Origin: Chelonoidis abingdonii | Taxonomy: Eukaryota; Chordata; Testudines; Testudinidae | DNA length: 64,000 bases | Reading direction: 5' to 3' | Assembly: GCF_003597395.2 (NCBI RefSeq) | Contig: NC_133770.1 | Coordinates: 203,193,408 to 203,257,407 of the forward strand | Part shown: in pieces, positions 24,107 through 35,925 of the stretch | How positions within the stretch are numbered: position 1 is the first letter of the stretch | Layout of the letters: each line of letters starts with the position of its first letter | Made by a program: the position numbers and the translations under genes | The notes under the pieces: model-generated | What the model saw: only the letters and a program-made list of their open reading frames with translations | The model's database searches: none | Told to the model about the DNA's origin: nothing

Positions 24107-24307
24107 TCAGCCGAGCTGCCTTCCACTTTCAAATTTCAACATGTTCTTCCTGCTCTTAATTAAAATCAATCTAGAAAAGCCCCTGCTAGTAAGTTTTTCA
24201 CCGCTGAAAGTAAAATTTGTCTGCAATGCAGTCCAAGAACTTATTGGATAGTCTGTGTTATTTTCCCAACATATATCTTGATAGTTGAAGTTCCCCATCA
24301 CCACCAA
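24107..24307 (-). pseudogene. CR1 endonuclease fragment
   Basis: VVMGNFNYQDICW matches the G-D-F-N motif of the APE-like CR1 endonuclease, with the catalytic D replaced by N (GNFN). The domain nicks target DNA to prime reverse transcription. Stops and frameshifts on both sides and the missing Asp mark a relic. Confidence 0.7.
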
Positions 24308-24665
24308 ATCTTGGGCTTTGGATGATTTTGTTAGTTATTTAAAAAAAGTCCACCTATTCCTCCTGGTTAGGTGGCCTGTAGTAGACTCCTAGCATGATGT
24401 CACTCTTGTTTTTTACCCCTTTAGTCTAACCCAGAGACTCTCAACACTTCTGTGTCCTATGTCCATCTCTAAGTCAGTCCAACAGTGTACATTTTTAATA
24501 TATAAGGCAATACCTACTCTCTTTCCCCCTGTCTATGCTTCCTGAGCAAGCTGTACCCATCCATACCAACATTCCAATCGTGTATTATCCCACCAAGTTT
24601 CGGTGATGCCAACAATGTCATAGTTGTATTTACTTATTAGCACTTTCAGTTATTCTTGCTTATTA

Positions 24666-24673
24666 TCCATACG
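24666..24673. repeat. Left 8-bp target-site duplication (TCCATACG)
   Basis: Matches 52,499-52,506 (CCTATACG) at 6 of 8 positions, both differences being transitions. It lies directly outside the left MITE. Eight base pairs is the duplication length of hAT transposons. Confidence 0.7.
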
Positions 24674-25111
24674 AAGGGCCGGCTTTAGGAAGTGTAGGGC
24701 CCACTTCAAACAGTTTCGACGGGGCTCTGGCAGGGATGACTTAAAAAAAAAAAGACATGTGAAAAACAAGCGGGGCTTGTATTCACCAGGCGGTGCTCTG
24801 AGTCTTCGGTGGCACTTCGGCGGTGGGTCCTTCACTCGCTCCAGGTGTTCAGCGGCACCGAAGGACTCGCTGCCGAAGTGTCGCCAAAGACTCAGAGTAA
24901 GTGAAGGAGCCACCGGTGAAGTGCCATCGAAGACCAGGAGAGATTGAAGGACCCACAACTGAATTGCCACTGAAGACCCAAAGCGCCGCCAGGTGAATAA
25001 AAATTAAAAAGCACCTCTAGCCAGGGAAGGGAGTCTCACTGGGCGTGGGGCCCTCTTAGGTGTGGGGCTCGATTCCGGGGAATCAGTGGAATAGGCCTAA
25101 AGCCGGTCCTA
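24674..25111 (+). mobile_element. hAT-like MITE, left copy
   Basis: A 438-bp non-autonomous element with terminal inverted repeats AGGGCCGGCTTTAGG and CCTAAAGCCGGTCCT. The outermost C and G both read A here. The body has an A-run at 24,743-24,753 and internal GAAGTG/CACTTC and GAAGAC words. It has no coding capacity. A second copy at 52,063-52,498 is in the same orientation and roughly 88-90% alike by eye. TIR form and 8-bp flanks support the hAT superfamily. Its right flank goes straight into the minisatellite. Confidence 0.8.
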
Positions 25112-27369
25112 CCTAAGGGTACGGCACTTGGAGCTAGGTCTAGGGTTCTTATGGGTAGGGCACTTGAAGCTAGGGTTAGGGTTCCTATGGTTGGGCACTT
25201 GAAGCAAGGGTTATGGTTCCTATGGGTACGGCTTCCCACCCTAGGGTAAGGGTTCTTATGGGTAGGGCACTTGGAGCTAGGGTTAGGGTTCCTATAGGTA
25301 AGGCTTCCCGCTCTAGGGTTAGGGATCCTACGGGTAGTGCACTTGGAGCTAGGGTTAGGGTTCCTATGAGTATGGCTTCCCACCCTAGGGTTAGGGTTCC
25401 AAAGGGTAGGGCACTTGGAGCTAGGGTTCGGGTTCCTAAGGTTAGGGCATTTGGAGCTAGAGTTAAGGTTCCTATGGGTAGGGCTTCCCGCCCTGGGGTT
25501 AGGGTTCCTAAGGGTAGGGCATTTGGAGCTAGGGTTAGGGTTCCTAAGGGTAGGGATTCCCACCCTAGGTTAGGATTCCTTAGGCGAGGGCACTTGGAGC
25601 TAGGGTTAGGGTTCCTATGGGCAGGGCTTCCCGCTGAAGGGTTAGAGTTTCTAAGAGTAGGGCACTTTGAGCTAGAGTTAGGGTTCCTATGGGCAGGGCT
25701 TCTTGCCCAGGGATTAGGGTTCCTAAAGGTAGATCACTTGGAAATAGGGTTAGGGTTCCTATGGGTAGGTCTACCCTCCCTATGGTTAGGGTTCCTAAGG
25801 GTAGAGCACTTGGAGCTAGGGTTAAGGTTCCTATGGGTAGGGCTTCCAGCCCTAGGGTAAGGGTTCCTACAAGTAGTGCACTTGGAGCTAGGGTTAGGGT
25901 TAAACGCGTAGGGTGCCCCACTCTAGGGTCAGGGTTTATATGGCTACGGCACTTTGAGATAGGGTTAGGGTTTCTACGTGTAGGGCGCCCCACTCTGGGG
26001 TTAGAGTTCCTAAGGGTAGGGGACATGGAGCTAGGGTTACGGATCCTAAGAGTAGAGCACTTGGAGTTTGGGTTCGAGTTCCTATAGGTAGGGCTTCCCA
26101 TCCTAGGGTTAGGGTTCCTAAGGGTACGGCACTTGTAGCTAGGGTTAGGGTTCCTATGGGCAGTGATTCCCGCCCTAGGGTTAGGGTTCCTACGGGTAGG
26201 GCACATGGAGCTAGGGTTAGGGTTCCTATGGGTAGGGCTTCCCGCCCTAGGGTTAGGGTTCCTATGGGTAGGGCAATTGGAGATAGGGTTAGGGTTCCTA
26301 AGGTTAGGGCACTTGGAGCTAGGGTTAGGGTTCCTATCGGTAGGGCTTCCCGCCCTACGGTTACGGTTCCTTAGGGTAGAGCACTTGGAGCTAGTGTTAG
26401 GATTCCTATGGGTAGGGCTTCCCACCCTAGGGTTAGGGTTCCTACAGGTACTGCACTTGGAGCTAGGGTTAGGGTTATATGGGTAGTGCACCTCACTCTA
26501 GGGTCAGGGTTTCTATAGGTATAGCACTTGGAGCTAGAGTTAGGGTTCCTATTGGTAGGGCTTCCTGCTCTAGGGTTAGGGTTCCTATGGGTAGAGCACT
26601 TGGAGCTAAGGTTAGGGTTCCTATGAATAGGGTGCCCCGCTCTAGGCTCAGGGTTCCTAAGGGTAGGGGACATGGAGCTAGGATTAGGGTTCTGATGAGT
26701 AGGGATTTCCACCCTAAGGTTAGAGTTCCGAAGGGTAGGCACTTGGAGCTAGGGTTTGAATTCCTATGCATAGGGCTTCCTGCCCTAGGGTTACTGTTCC
26801 TAAGGGTAGGGCACCTGGAGCTAGGGTTAGGGTTCCTAAGGGTAGGGATTCCCACCCTAGGGTTAGGATTCCTAAGGGTAGGGCACTTGGAGCTAGGGTT
26901 ACGGTTCCCATGGGTAGGGCACTTGGAGCTAGGGTTAGGGTTCCTATCAGTAGGGCTTCCTGCCCTAGGGTTAGGATTCTTAAGAGTAGGGCACTTGGAG
27001 CTAGAGTTAAGGTTTCTATGGGTAGGGCTTCCCTTCCTAGCTTCAGGTTTCCTAAGGGTGTGCACTTGGAACTAGGTTTAGGGTTCCTATAGGTTGGGAT
27101 TCCTGCCCTAGGATTAGGGTTCCTATGGGTAGGGCTTCCCGCCCTACGGTTAGAGTTCCTAAGGGTAGGGCACTTGGAGCTAGAGTTAAGGTTCCTATGG
27201 GTAAGGCTTCCCTCCCTAGCTTCAGGTTTCCTAAGGGTACGGCACTTGGAGCTAGGATTAGGGATCCTATAGGTTGGGATTCCTGCCCTAGGATTAGGGT
27301 TCCTATGGGTAGCGCACATGGAGCTAGGGTTTGGGTTCCTATTGGTAGGGTACTTGGAGCTAGTGCAGC
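25112..27369. repeat. Minisatellite segment 1
   Basis: Substitution-diverged 36-bp units with few indels. It starts in phase at CCTAAGGG right after the left MITE. Several units carry a variant spacer with GTGCCCCACTCTAGGG (for example near 25,910, 25,985 and 26,490). Confidence 0.9.
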
Positions 27370-28481
27370 TGTAGATGGGTGGGACCGGGTCTCTACCCTC
27401 CCTGAGAGGCGGAGGGGAGCCACGCCGGCTCCCCTCACGCTGTCAACCCAGTCCCTTGGCTTCCGGGCTGAGGCAACAACGCCGAATCGCTTGGGAGTTC
27501 GGACCTTCCTCTGCAAGGCTCAACAGCAATGGTTGGGCCTCCTCAGGTTAATGAGCTCAAGTCCTCAGATGGGGCTGAGTAGTAATAGTCTCTCTTCCCA
27601 GAGTTAATGAGCTCAGGCCCTGAGGCAGGGCTGAGCAGTAATAGTCTGGCTTCCCAGAGTTAATGAGCTCAGGTCCTCAGGCAGGGCGGAGCAAGCAATA
27701 TAGCCTTAATGGCCTCTTCAGGCCAGGGAGAGGGGGGGAGTCTGCCACCCTTGGAGGGGTTGCAGGGGGAAACCAGGCCCTCCCACTCCACTGCGTTCCA
27801 GCCTGGGGCCCTAGTAGCGGCTGTCACCACTTACAGTCAGCGAGGATTCTGACCGCAACACACTGACATGGGCTCAGGTAAATCTGCAGCTTGACTGGAG
27901 TCTGCTGCCCCCGAGCTACTTCCAATCTCCCCATTACTGGGTACCTGCCATCCCCTGGTGTCCTCCGGTGGGTTCCCGACCATGGGTTCTTCAGGATGCC
28001 GGGCGTGCGGAGGTCCAGGCAACACCTCTGGGTCCTGGGCAGAGGGAAGCTCAGGCAGCTCCTCTAGATGCTGGGCACGGGGTTAGTCAGGCCAGTGCTC
28101 CTCCAGGTGCCAGATGCGGGGAAGGTCAGGCAGCTCCTTTAGATGCTGGGCGTCGGGGAGCTCAGGCAGCTCTTCTGGGTACTGAGCCCGGGGTAGGTCA
28201 GGCCAGCGCTCCTCTGGGTACAGTGCACGGGGTAGGTCAGGCCAGCGCTTCTCTGGGTACCGAGCTCGGGGTAGGCTGGATCCGGCTTGAGCTCGGACAG
28301 CAGCATCTGCCCTCTCCCACAACCTCCCCCCAACTGAGCGCTGGGGCTGGGCTTTTATACTTCCTGTCCTCCCCCTTTACTTCCGAAGGGCGGGGACAGG
28401 TGGAGGTGGCTGCGCCCACTGCCACGCCTATTCTGGCTTGTCCCTCTCAGGTGCGGTGGGGAGTGAGGCCTCCTCACTACA
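27370..28481 (-). mobile_element. LTR-like insert in array, copy 1
   Basis: A 1.1-kb non-satellite sequence bounded by TGTAG...CTACA, the short inverted ends typical of LTRs. On the minus strand it has AGTATAAAAGCCCAGCCCC (TATA box at 28,352-28,359) early in the element, as in U3/R. Inside are three 56-bp tandem units (27,548-27,715) and several 39-bp units (about 28,016-28,280). The 39-bp units give 13-residue open repeats such as LPRARYPEERWP, which are shadows, not genes. A related copy lies at 30,395-31,305. No clear target duplication. A non-LTR origin cannot be excluded. Confidence 0.55.
28352..28359 (-). promoter_or_regulatory. TATA box in LTR-like insert
   Basis: TATAAAAG on the minus strand, in GGAAGTATAAAAGCCCAGC. 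The equivalent site in copy 2 (31,177-31,184) reads TATAAAT. This implies minus-strand transcription starting about 30 bases lower in coordinate. Confidence 0.45.
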
Positions 28482-29474
28482 GTAGGGCTTCCTGCCCTAG
28501 CTTTAGAGGTCCTGAGGGTACGGCACTTGGAGCTACGCTTAGGGTTACTATGGGTAGGGATTTCCGCCCTAGGATTAGGGTTCCTACGGGTAGGATACAT
28601 GGACCGAGGGTTACGGTTCCTCTGGGTAGGGCACTTGAAGCTAGGGTTACTGTTCCTATGGGTAGGGCTTCTCGCCCTTGTGTTAGTGCTCCTATAGGTA
28701 CGTCACTTGGCACTAGGGTTAGGGTTCCTATGGGTAGGGCTTCCCGCCCTAGGGTTAGGATTCCTACGGGTAGGGCACATGGAGCTAGGGTTAGGGTTCC
28801 TACGGGTAGGACACATGGAACTAGGGTTACGGTTCCTATGGGTAGGGCACTTGGAGCTAGGGTTACTGTTCCTATGGGTAGGGCTTTCCGCCCTTGGGTT
28901 ATGGTTCCTTAGGGCAGAGCACTTGGAGTTAGGGTTAGGGTTCCTATTGTTAGGGCACATGGAGCTAGGGTTAGGGTTCCTGTGGGTAGGGCTTCTCGCC
29001 CTTGGGTTAGTGCTCCTACGTCACTTGGAGCTAGGGTTAGGGTTCCTATGGGTAGGGCTTCCCGCCCTAGGGTTAGGGTTCCTAAGGATAGGGCACTTGG
29101 AGTTAGAGTTAGGGTTCCTATGGGTAGGGCACTTGGAGCTAGGGTTACGGTTCCAGTGGGTAGGTCACTTGGAGCTAGGGTTACTGTTCCTATGGGTAGG
29201 GCTTTCCGCCCTTGGGTTATGGTTCCTTAGGGCAGAGCACTTGGAGTTAGGGTTAGGGTTCCTATTGTTAGGGCACATGGAGCTAGGGTTAGGGTTCCTG
29301 TGGGTAGGGCTTCTCGCCCTTGGGTTAGTGCTCCTACGTCACTTGGAGCTAGGGTTAGGGTTCCTATGGGTAGGGCTTCCCGCCCTAGGGTTAGGGTTCC
29401 TAAGGATAGGGCACTTGGAGTTAGAGTTAGGGTTCCTATGGGTAGGGCACTTGGAGCTAGGGTTACGGTTCCTA
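28482..29474. repeat. Minisatellite segment 2, with 318-bp tandem duplication
   Basis: 36-bp units. Bases 28,846-29,154 recur almost exactly at 29,164-29,472 (offset 318 = 9 x 36 - 6). The shared diagnostic is a 30-bp short unit reading GTGCTCCTACGTCACTTGGAG. Confidence 0.85.
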
Positions 29475-30394
29475 TAGGTAGGGCCTTGGAGCCTAGGGTT
29501 AGGGTTCCTATGGTAGGGGACTTGGAGCTAGGTTAGGGTTCCTATGGTAGGGCACTTGGAGCTAGGGTTAGGGTTCCTATGGTAGGGCTTCCTGCCCTAG
29601 GGTTAGGGTTCCTAAGGGTAGGGCACATTGGAGCTAGAGGTTAGGGTTCCTATGGGTAGGCTTCCCGCCTTAGGGTTAGGGTTCCTAAGGGTAGGGCACT
29701 TGAGCTAGGGTTAGGGTTCCTAGGATGGGTAGGGCACTTGGAGCCCTAGGGTTAGGGTTCCTGGGTAGGGCACTTGGAGCTAGGGTTAGGGTTCCTATGG
29801 GTAGGGGCTTCCACTTGGAAGCTAGGGTTAGGGTTCCTAGGGTAGGGCACCTGCCCTAGGGTTAGGGTTCCTATGGGTAGGCACTTGAGCTAGGGTTAGG
29901 GTCCTATGGGTAGGGCACTTGGAAGCTAGGGTTAGGGTTCCTAGGTAGGCACTTGGAGCTAGGGTTAGGTTCCTATGGGTAGGGCACTTGGAGCTAGGGT
30001 TAGGTTCCTATGGGTAGGGCACTTCCCTCCCTAGGTTAGGGTTCCTATGGGTAGGGGTCCTATGGGGAGCTAGGGTTAGGGTTCCTATGGGGTAGGCTAG
30101 GGTTAGGGTTTATGGGTAGAGCTAGGGTTAGGTTCCTATGGTTAGGGCACTTGGAGCTAGGGTTAGGGTTCCTATAGGGTAGGGCTTCCGCCCTAGGGTT
30201 AGGGTTCCTAAGGGTAGGGCACTTGGAGCTAGGGTTAGGGTTCTATGGGTAGGACACTTGCCTAGGGTTAGGGTTCCTATGGGTAGGCTTCACTTGGAGC
30301 TAAGGGTTAGGGTTCCTATGGGTAGGGACTTTGCCCGCTAGGGGTTAGGGTTTCTAAGGGTAGGGCACTTTGGAGCTAGGGTTAGGGTTCCTAT
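29475..30394. repeat. Minisatellite segment 3, indel-dense
   Basis: Units are close to consensus in substitutions but full of single-base losses and gains (CTATGGTAGGGG, GGTTAGGTTCC), so no frame stays open. This differs from the flanking segments and suggests unpolished sequence. It joins the second LTR-like insert with about 50 bp of that insert missing. Confidence 0.8.
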
Positions 30395-31305
30395 GCCACG
30401 CTGGCTCCCCACATGCTGTCGGCCTGGTCCCTTGGCTTCCGGGCTGAGGCAACAACGCCGAGTTGCTGGGGAGTTCGGGCCTTCCTCTGCAAGGCTCAAC
30501 AGCAATGGTCGCGCATCCCCGGGTTAATAGGCTCAGACTCTCAGGCAGGGCTGAGCAGCAATGTCTGGTGTTCCAGAGTTAATAGGCTGAGGCCCTGAGG
30601 CAGGGCTGAGCAGTAATAGTCTGGCTTCCCAGAGTTAATGAGCTCAGGTCCTCAGGCAGGGCGGAGCAAGCAATATAGCCTTAATGGCCTCTTCAGGCCA
30701 GGGAGAGGGGGGAGTCTGCCACCGTTGGAAGGGTGGCAGCGGGAACACAGGCCTCCCTACTCCACTGCGTTCCAGCCTGGGGCTCTAGTAGCAGCTGTCA
30801 CCGCTGATGGTCAGCAGGGATCCTGACTGCAACACACTGACATGGGCTCAGGTAAATCTGCAGCCTGACTGGGGTTGGCTGCCCCCGGGCTACTTCCAAT
30901 CTCCCCCTCACTGGGTACCTGCCATCCGCCGGCGTCGTCCGGTAGGTCCCAGACCATGGGTTCCTCAGGATACTGGGCATCGGGAGGTCCAGGCCACACC
31001 TCTGGGTCCTGGGCAGGGAGAAGCTCAGGCAGCTCCTCAGGGTACCAAGCCTGGGGTAGGTCAGGCCAGCGCTCCTCCGGGTACCGAGCCCGGGGTAGGC
31101 TGGGCCCAGTGGGAGCTCAGGCACCAGCATCTGCCCTCTCCAGCAGCCTCCCCCCAACTGAGTGCTGGGGCTGGGCATTTATACTTCCTGTCCTGCCCCT
31201 TAACTTCCAGGGGGCAGGGACAGGCGGCGGTGGCTCCACCCACTGACGCGCCTGTTCTGGCTTGTCCCTCTCAGGTGCGGCAGTGACTGAGGCCTCCTTG
31301 CTACA
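30395..31305 (-). mobile_element. LTR-like insert in array, copy 2
   Basis: Homologous to 27,417-28,481, sharing the 56-bp tandem part, GGGCTGGGC...TATACTTCCTGTCC and the right junction CTACAGTAGGGCTTCCTGCCC. It is about 150 bp shorter, mainly because of fewer 39-bp units, and its left end is cut at the indel-dense zone. The common right junction shows that the insert and adjoining satellite were duplicated together. Confidence 0.6.
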
Positions 31306-34300
31306 GTAGGGCTTCCTGCCCTAGCTTTAGGGTTACTAAGGGTACGGCACTTGGAGCTACGTTTAGGGTTACTGTGAGTAGGGATTCCCGCCCTAGGGTT
31401 AGGGTTCCTAAGAGTAGGGCTTCCAGCCCTAGGGTTCGTGTTTCTACGGGTAGGGCACTTGGAGTAAGGGTTAGAGTTCAAATGGGTACTGCTTCCCTCC
31501 CTAGGGTTAGGGTTCCTAAGGGTAGGGCACTTGGAGTAAGGGTTAAGGTTCATAAGGGTTGGGCACTTGGAGCTAGGGTTAGGGTTCCTAAGGGTAGGGC
31601 ACTTGGAGCTAGGGTTACAGTTCCTATGGGTAGGGCACTTGGAGCGATGGTTAGGGTTCCTATGGAATGGACTTCTCACCCTAGGGTAAGGGTTCCTAAG
31701 GGTAGGGCACTTGGAGCTAGGGTTAGGGTTCCAATGGGTAAGGCACTTGGAGCTAGGGTTAGGGTTCCTATGGTTAGGGCTTCACGCTCTGGGGTTAGGG
31801 TTCCTATGGGTACAGCACTTGAAACTAGAGTTAGGGTTCCTATGGGTAGGGTTTCCCACCCTAGGGTTAGGGTTCCTACGGGTGCTGCACTTGGAGCTAG
31901 GGTTTGGGTTCCTATGGGTAGGGCTTCCCGCCCTAGGGTTACGGTTTCTAAGGGTAGGCAATTTTGAGCTCGGGTTTGAAATCCTATGGGTAGGGCTTCC
32001 CGCCCTAGGGCTAGGGTTCCTAAGGGTAGGGCACATGGAGCATGGGTTAGGGTTCATATGGGTAGGGCACTTGGAGCTACGGTTAGTGTTCCTATGAGTA
32101 GGGCTTCTCGCCCTACTGTTAGGGTTTCTGAGGGTAGGGCACTTGAATCTAGGGTTAGGGTTCCCATGGGAGGGCACTTGGAGCTAGGGTTAGGGTTTCT
32201 ATGGGTAAGGCTTCCCGCCCTAGCTTTAGGTTTCCTAAGGGTACTGCACTTGGAGCTAGGTTTAGGGATCCTATGGGTAGGGATTCTTGCCCTAGTATTA
32301 GGGTTCCTATGAGTAGGGCATATGGAGCTAGGATTTGGGTTCCTATGCGTAAGGCTTCCTGCCCTAGGGTTTGCGTTCCTAAGGGTAGGGCACATGGAGT
32401 TAGGGTTTGAGTTCCTACCGATAGGGCTTACCGCCCTTGTGTTAGGGTTCCTAAGAGTAGGGCACTTGTAGCTAGGGTTAGGGTTTCTATGAATTGGATT
32501 TCCCGCCCTATATTTAGGGTTCCTAAGAGTAGGACACTTGGAGCTAGGGTTAGCATTCCTATGGGTAGGGCTTCCTGCCCTAGGGTTAGGGTTCCTAAGG
32601 GTACGGCACTTGGAGCTAGGGTTAGGGTTCCCATGGGTAGGGCACTTGGAGATAGGGTTAGGGTTTCTAATGGTAGGACAATTGTAGTGAGGTTAGAGTT
32701 CCTATGGGAAGGGCTTCTCGCCCTAGGGTTAGGGTTCCTAGGAGAATTGCACTTGAATCTATGGCTAGGGTTCCAATGGGTAGGTCATTTGGAGCTAGGG
32801 TTAGGATTCCTATGGGTAGGGCTTCTCGCCCTAGCTTTAGGGTTCCTAAGATACGGCACTTGGATCTAGGTTTATGGTTCCTATGGGTAGGGCACCTGGA
32901 GCTAGGCCTAGAGTTCCTATTGGTAGGGCACTTGGAGCTACGGTTAGGGTTCCTATGGCTAGGGCACTTGGAGCTAGGTTTATGGTTCCAATGGGTAGGG
33001 CTTCCTGCCCTAAGTTTAGGGTTCCTAAGGGCAGGGCACCTGAAGCTAGGTGTTGGGTTCCTGTGGGTAGGGCTTCCCGCCCTAGTGTTAGGATTCCTAA
33101 GGGTACGGCAGTTGGAGCTAGGATTAGGGTTCCTATAGGTAGGGCTTCCCGCCCTAGGGTAAGGATTCCTAAAGGTAGGACACTTGGAGCTAAGGTTAGG
33201 GTTCCCATACATAGGGAACTTAAAGCTAGGGTTAGGGTTCTTATGGGTAGGATGTCCTGCCCTAGCTTTTGGATTCCTAAGGGTACGGCACTTGAAGCTA
33301 GGTTTAGGGTTCCTATGTGTAGGGATTCCTGCCCTAGAATTAGCGTTCCTAGTGGTAGGGCACATTGAGCGTGGATTAGGTTTCCTATTGCTAGGGTACT
33401 TGGAGCTAGGGTTAGGGTTCCTATGGGTAAGGAACTTGAAGCTAGGGTTAGGGTTCCTTTGGGTTGGGCTTCCCTCCCTCCGATTAGGGTTCCTAAGGGT
33501 AGGGCACTTGGAACTGGGGTTTGGATTCCTATGAGTAGGGCTTCCCGCCCTAGGGTTAGTGTTCCTAAGTGTAGAGCACTTGGAGCTAGGGTTAGAGTTC
33601 CTATGGGTAGGGCACTTGGAGCTATAATTAATGTTCCTTTGGGTAGGGCACTTCGAGCACCCTAGGGTTAAGGTTCCTAAGGTCATGGCACTTGGAGCTA
33701 GAGTTAAAGGTTCCTATGGGTAGGGCACTTAAAGTTAGGGTTTCATTTCCTATATGTAGGACTTACCACCCTATCTTTAGGGTTCCTAAGAGTATGGCAC
33801 TTGGAACTAGGTTTAGGATTCCTATGGGTAGGGCACTAGGAGCTAGGGTTAGGGTTCCCATAGGTAAAGCTTCCTGCCCTAGAGTTAGTGTTCTTATGGG
33901 TAGAACACTTGGAGCTAGGGTTAGGGTTGCTATGAGTAGGGCTTCCTGCCCTAGGGTTAGGGTTCCTAAGGGTAGGGCACTTGGAGCTAGGGTGAAGATT
34001 GCTATTGGTAGGACACTGTGAGGTAGAATTAAGGTTCCAATGGGTAGGGTATCCCACCCTAGAGTTAGGGTTACTAAGGTACAGCGCTTGGCGATAGGGT
34101 CAGGGTTCCTATGAGTAGGGCACTTGGAGCTAGGATGAGGGTTCCTATGGGTAGGGCTTCCCTCCCTAGCTTTAGGGTTCCTAAGGGTACGGCATTTGGA
34201 GCTAGGTTTAGGCATCCCAATGGTAGGGATTCTCGCCCTAGAGTTAGGGTTCCTAAGGGTAGGGCACATGGAGCTGGAGTTAGGGTTCCTATGGGTAGGG

Positions 34301-34408
34301 CTTCCTGCCGTAGGGTTAGAGTTCCTAAGTGTAGGGACCTTGGAGCTCGGGTTAGGTTTCCTATGGGTAGGGCACTTGGAGTTAGGATTTTCAGTTCCTA
34401 TGAGTATA
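31306..34408. repeat. Minisatellite segment 4
   Basis: Substitution-diverged 36-bp units, mostly in frame. It contains several copies of the higher-order block marked by AGCTTTAGG then TACGGCACTTGG (for example near 32,222, 32,832 and 33,270). Confidence 0.9.
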
Positions 34409-35925
34409 CATAGACTTCATAGACTAAGATCATAGCGTCAAGAAGCGGACCAATATGTCATCTGTCTGACCTTCTGCACAAGGCAGGGCCACAACCCTAC
34501 CTTACACTTTTTATAACAACCCTAAACCCATAATTGAGTTATTGAAATCCTCAAATTGTGGTTTTTGAAGACCTCAAGCTGCAGAGATCCACCAACGCAA
34601 GCGACCATGCCCACGCTGCAGATGAAGGCGAACAACCATCCAGGGCCCTGCCAAATCCGCTGAGGAAAATTCTTCCCGCCCAAATATGGGCGATCAGCTT
34701 AAAACCTGAGGCATGTGCGGCAAGGACTCACAGCCAGCACCCACGAAAGATTCTCTGCAGTCTACTCAGTTCCCATCCCATCCAAATCCCTCAAGACCAA
34801 TTTGAGCAGACTTATCTGCTGATAATCCAAGAATCAATTGCCAAATTCAACTATCCCATCCATAACCATCCCCTCCATATACTTATCAAGCTTAGCTTAA
34901 TCAGATAAGTCTTTTCCCCCATACTTCCCTCGGAAGGCTGTTCCAGAACTCCATCCCCTAATGCGTTAGAAACCTTGTCTAATTTCAAGTCTAAACTTCC
35001 TATATCCAGTTTGTACCCATTCGTCCTTGTGTCGTACATTAAGTACTGAGCTTAAATAATTCCTTCCCTCCCTAACGTTATCCCCTGCTATATTTATATA
35101 GAGCAAGCATCTCCCCCGGAGAAAGCCTTCTTGTTGGACAGGCTAACAAGCCAAGTCTTGAGTCTCCTTTCATTTAAGGCAGGTTTTCCATTCCTCGGTC
35201 TAGTAGCCGTCTCTGAACCTGTTCCATTTGAATTCTCTTCTTAAAATGGGACACCAGCAAACTGCACACAATTTAATTCCAGTGGGGGTCTCACCAGCGC
35301 CTTACTATACAGGTACTAACACCTCCTTATCTTTGCTAAATACCTCGCTGAGGCATCCTAAAAACCGCATTTGCTTTTTAACATGCCATAATCACATTGG
35401 CGGCTCATAGTACCTGCTTATCAACACAATACCCCAAGGTCCTTCTCTCCTCGTCGCTTCCAACTGATGCGTCGCCAACGTTATATCTAAATTTTATTAT
35501 TATCCCTAAGTGCTGACTTGCACTTTTCACTATTATATTTCATCCTCATTACTATTACTCAGTTTACAAGGTGGTCCATATCTTCCTGAATTAGTATCCC
35601 GGTCGCTTCTCCGTGGTTAGCCAATACCCACCAGCTTTGTGTCATCCGCAAAACTTTATTAGCACTTTCCCGCTCTTTGTGCAAGGTTCAGTTAATAAAA
35701 AAGGTTAAATTAAGATCGGTCCCAAAACGATCCTGAGGGACTCCACTAGTAACTCCTTCCAGCCTTACATTCCCCTTCAGTTGACCGCTGGATTCTCCCC
35801 TTTAACCAGTTCCTTATCCACCTTACAACTTTCATATTCATCCCCATCTTTTCCAATTTAACTAACAGTTCCCCATGCGGAACCGTGTCAAACACCTTAC
35901 TGAAATCGAGGTAAATTAGATCTAC
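34409..35925 (-). mobile_element. CR1 LINE inserted in the array, indel-rich copy
   Basis: Aligns throughout with 14,727 to about 16,240: 3'UTR, then the RT region read on the minus strand, ending at GATCTACC. The tail has CATAGACTTCATAGAC. It is truncated about 300 bp earlier at its 5' end than the first copy. Unlike that copy it has one-base indels roughly every 10-20 bases (for example CAAATATGGGCGATCAGCTTAAA), so no RT frame survives. The satellite on the right resumes about 7 bp later in the unit, so a small target deletion rather than a duplication is likely. Confidence 0.85.

Larger units (their letters stand above)
22011..24673 (-). mobile_element. Older CR1 LINE, 3' part (split by the satellite block)
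   Basis: The 3' end is TTCATAGATTCATAGATTCT on the plus strand, the reversed CR1 terminal repeat, followed by the usual 3'UTR (GGACTGGAAGGGACC). Minus-strand protein remnants appear in order: an endonuclease fragment with VVMGNFNYQDICWENN (24,107-24,307), RT traces, and a thumb fragment with VDHKLNMSQQYDAVAKKQ (22,427-22,744). Stops and shifts are frequent, so it is older than the CR1 at 14,727. It ends at 24,673 inside the start of the endonuclease domain (minus strand MDNKQE) and continues at 52,499 beyond the 27.8-kb block. Confidence 0.85.

Noticed and set aside
24650..24970. Minus-strand 106-codon frame
   Set aside because: A chimera of the MITE and the CR1 ORF2 start, not a gene.
27968..28912. 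314-codon plus-strand frame
   Set aside because: It crosses 39-bp tandem units of an LTR-like insert (13 codons each) and then satellite, so it stays open for arithmetic reasons.
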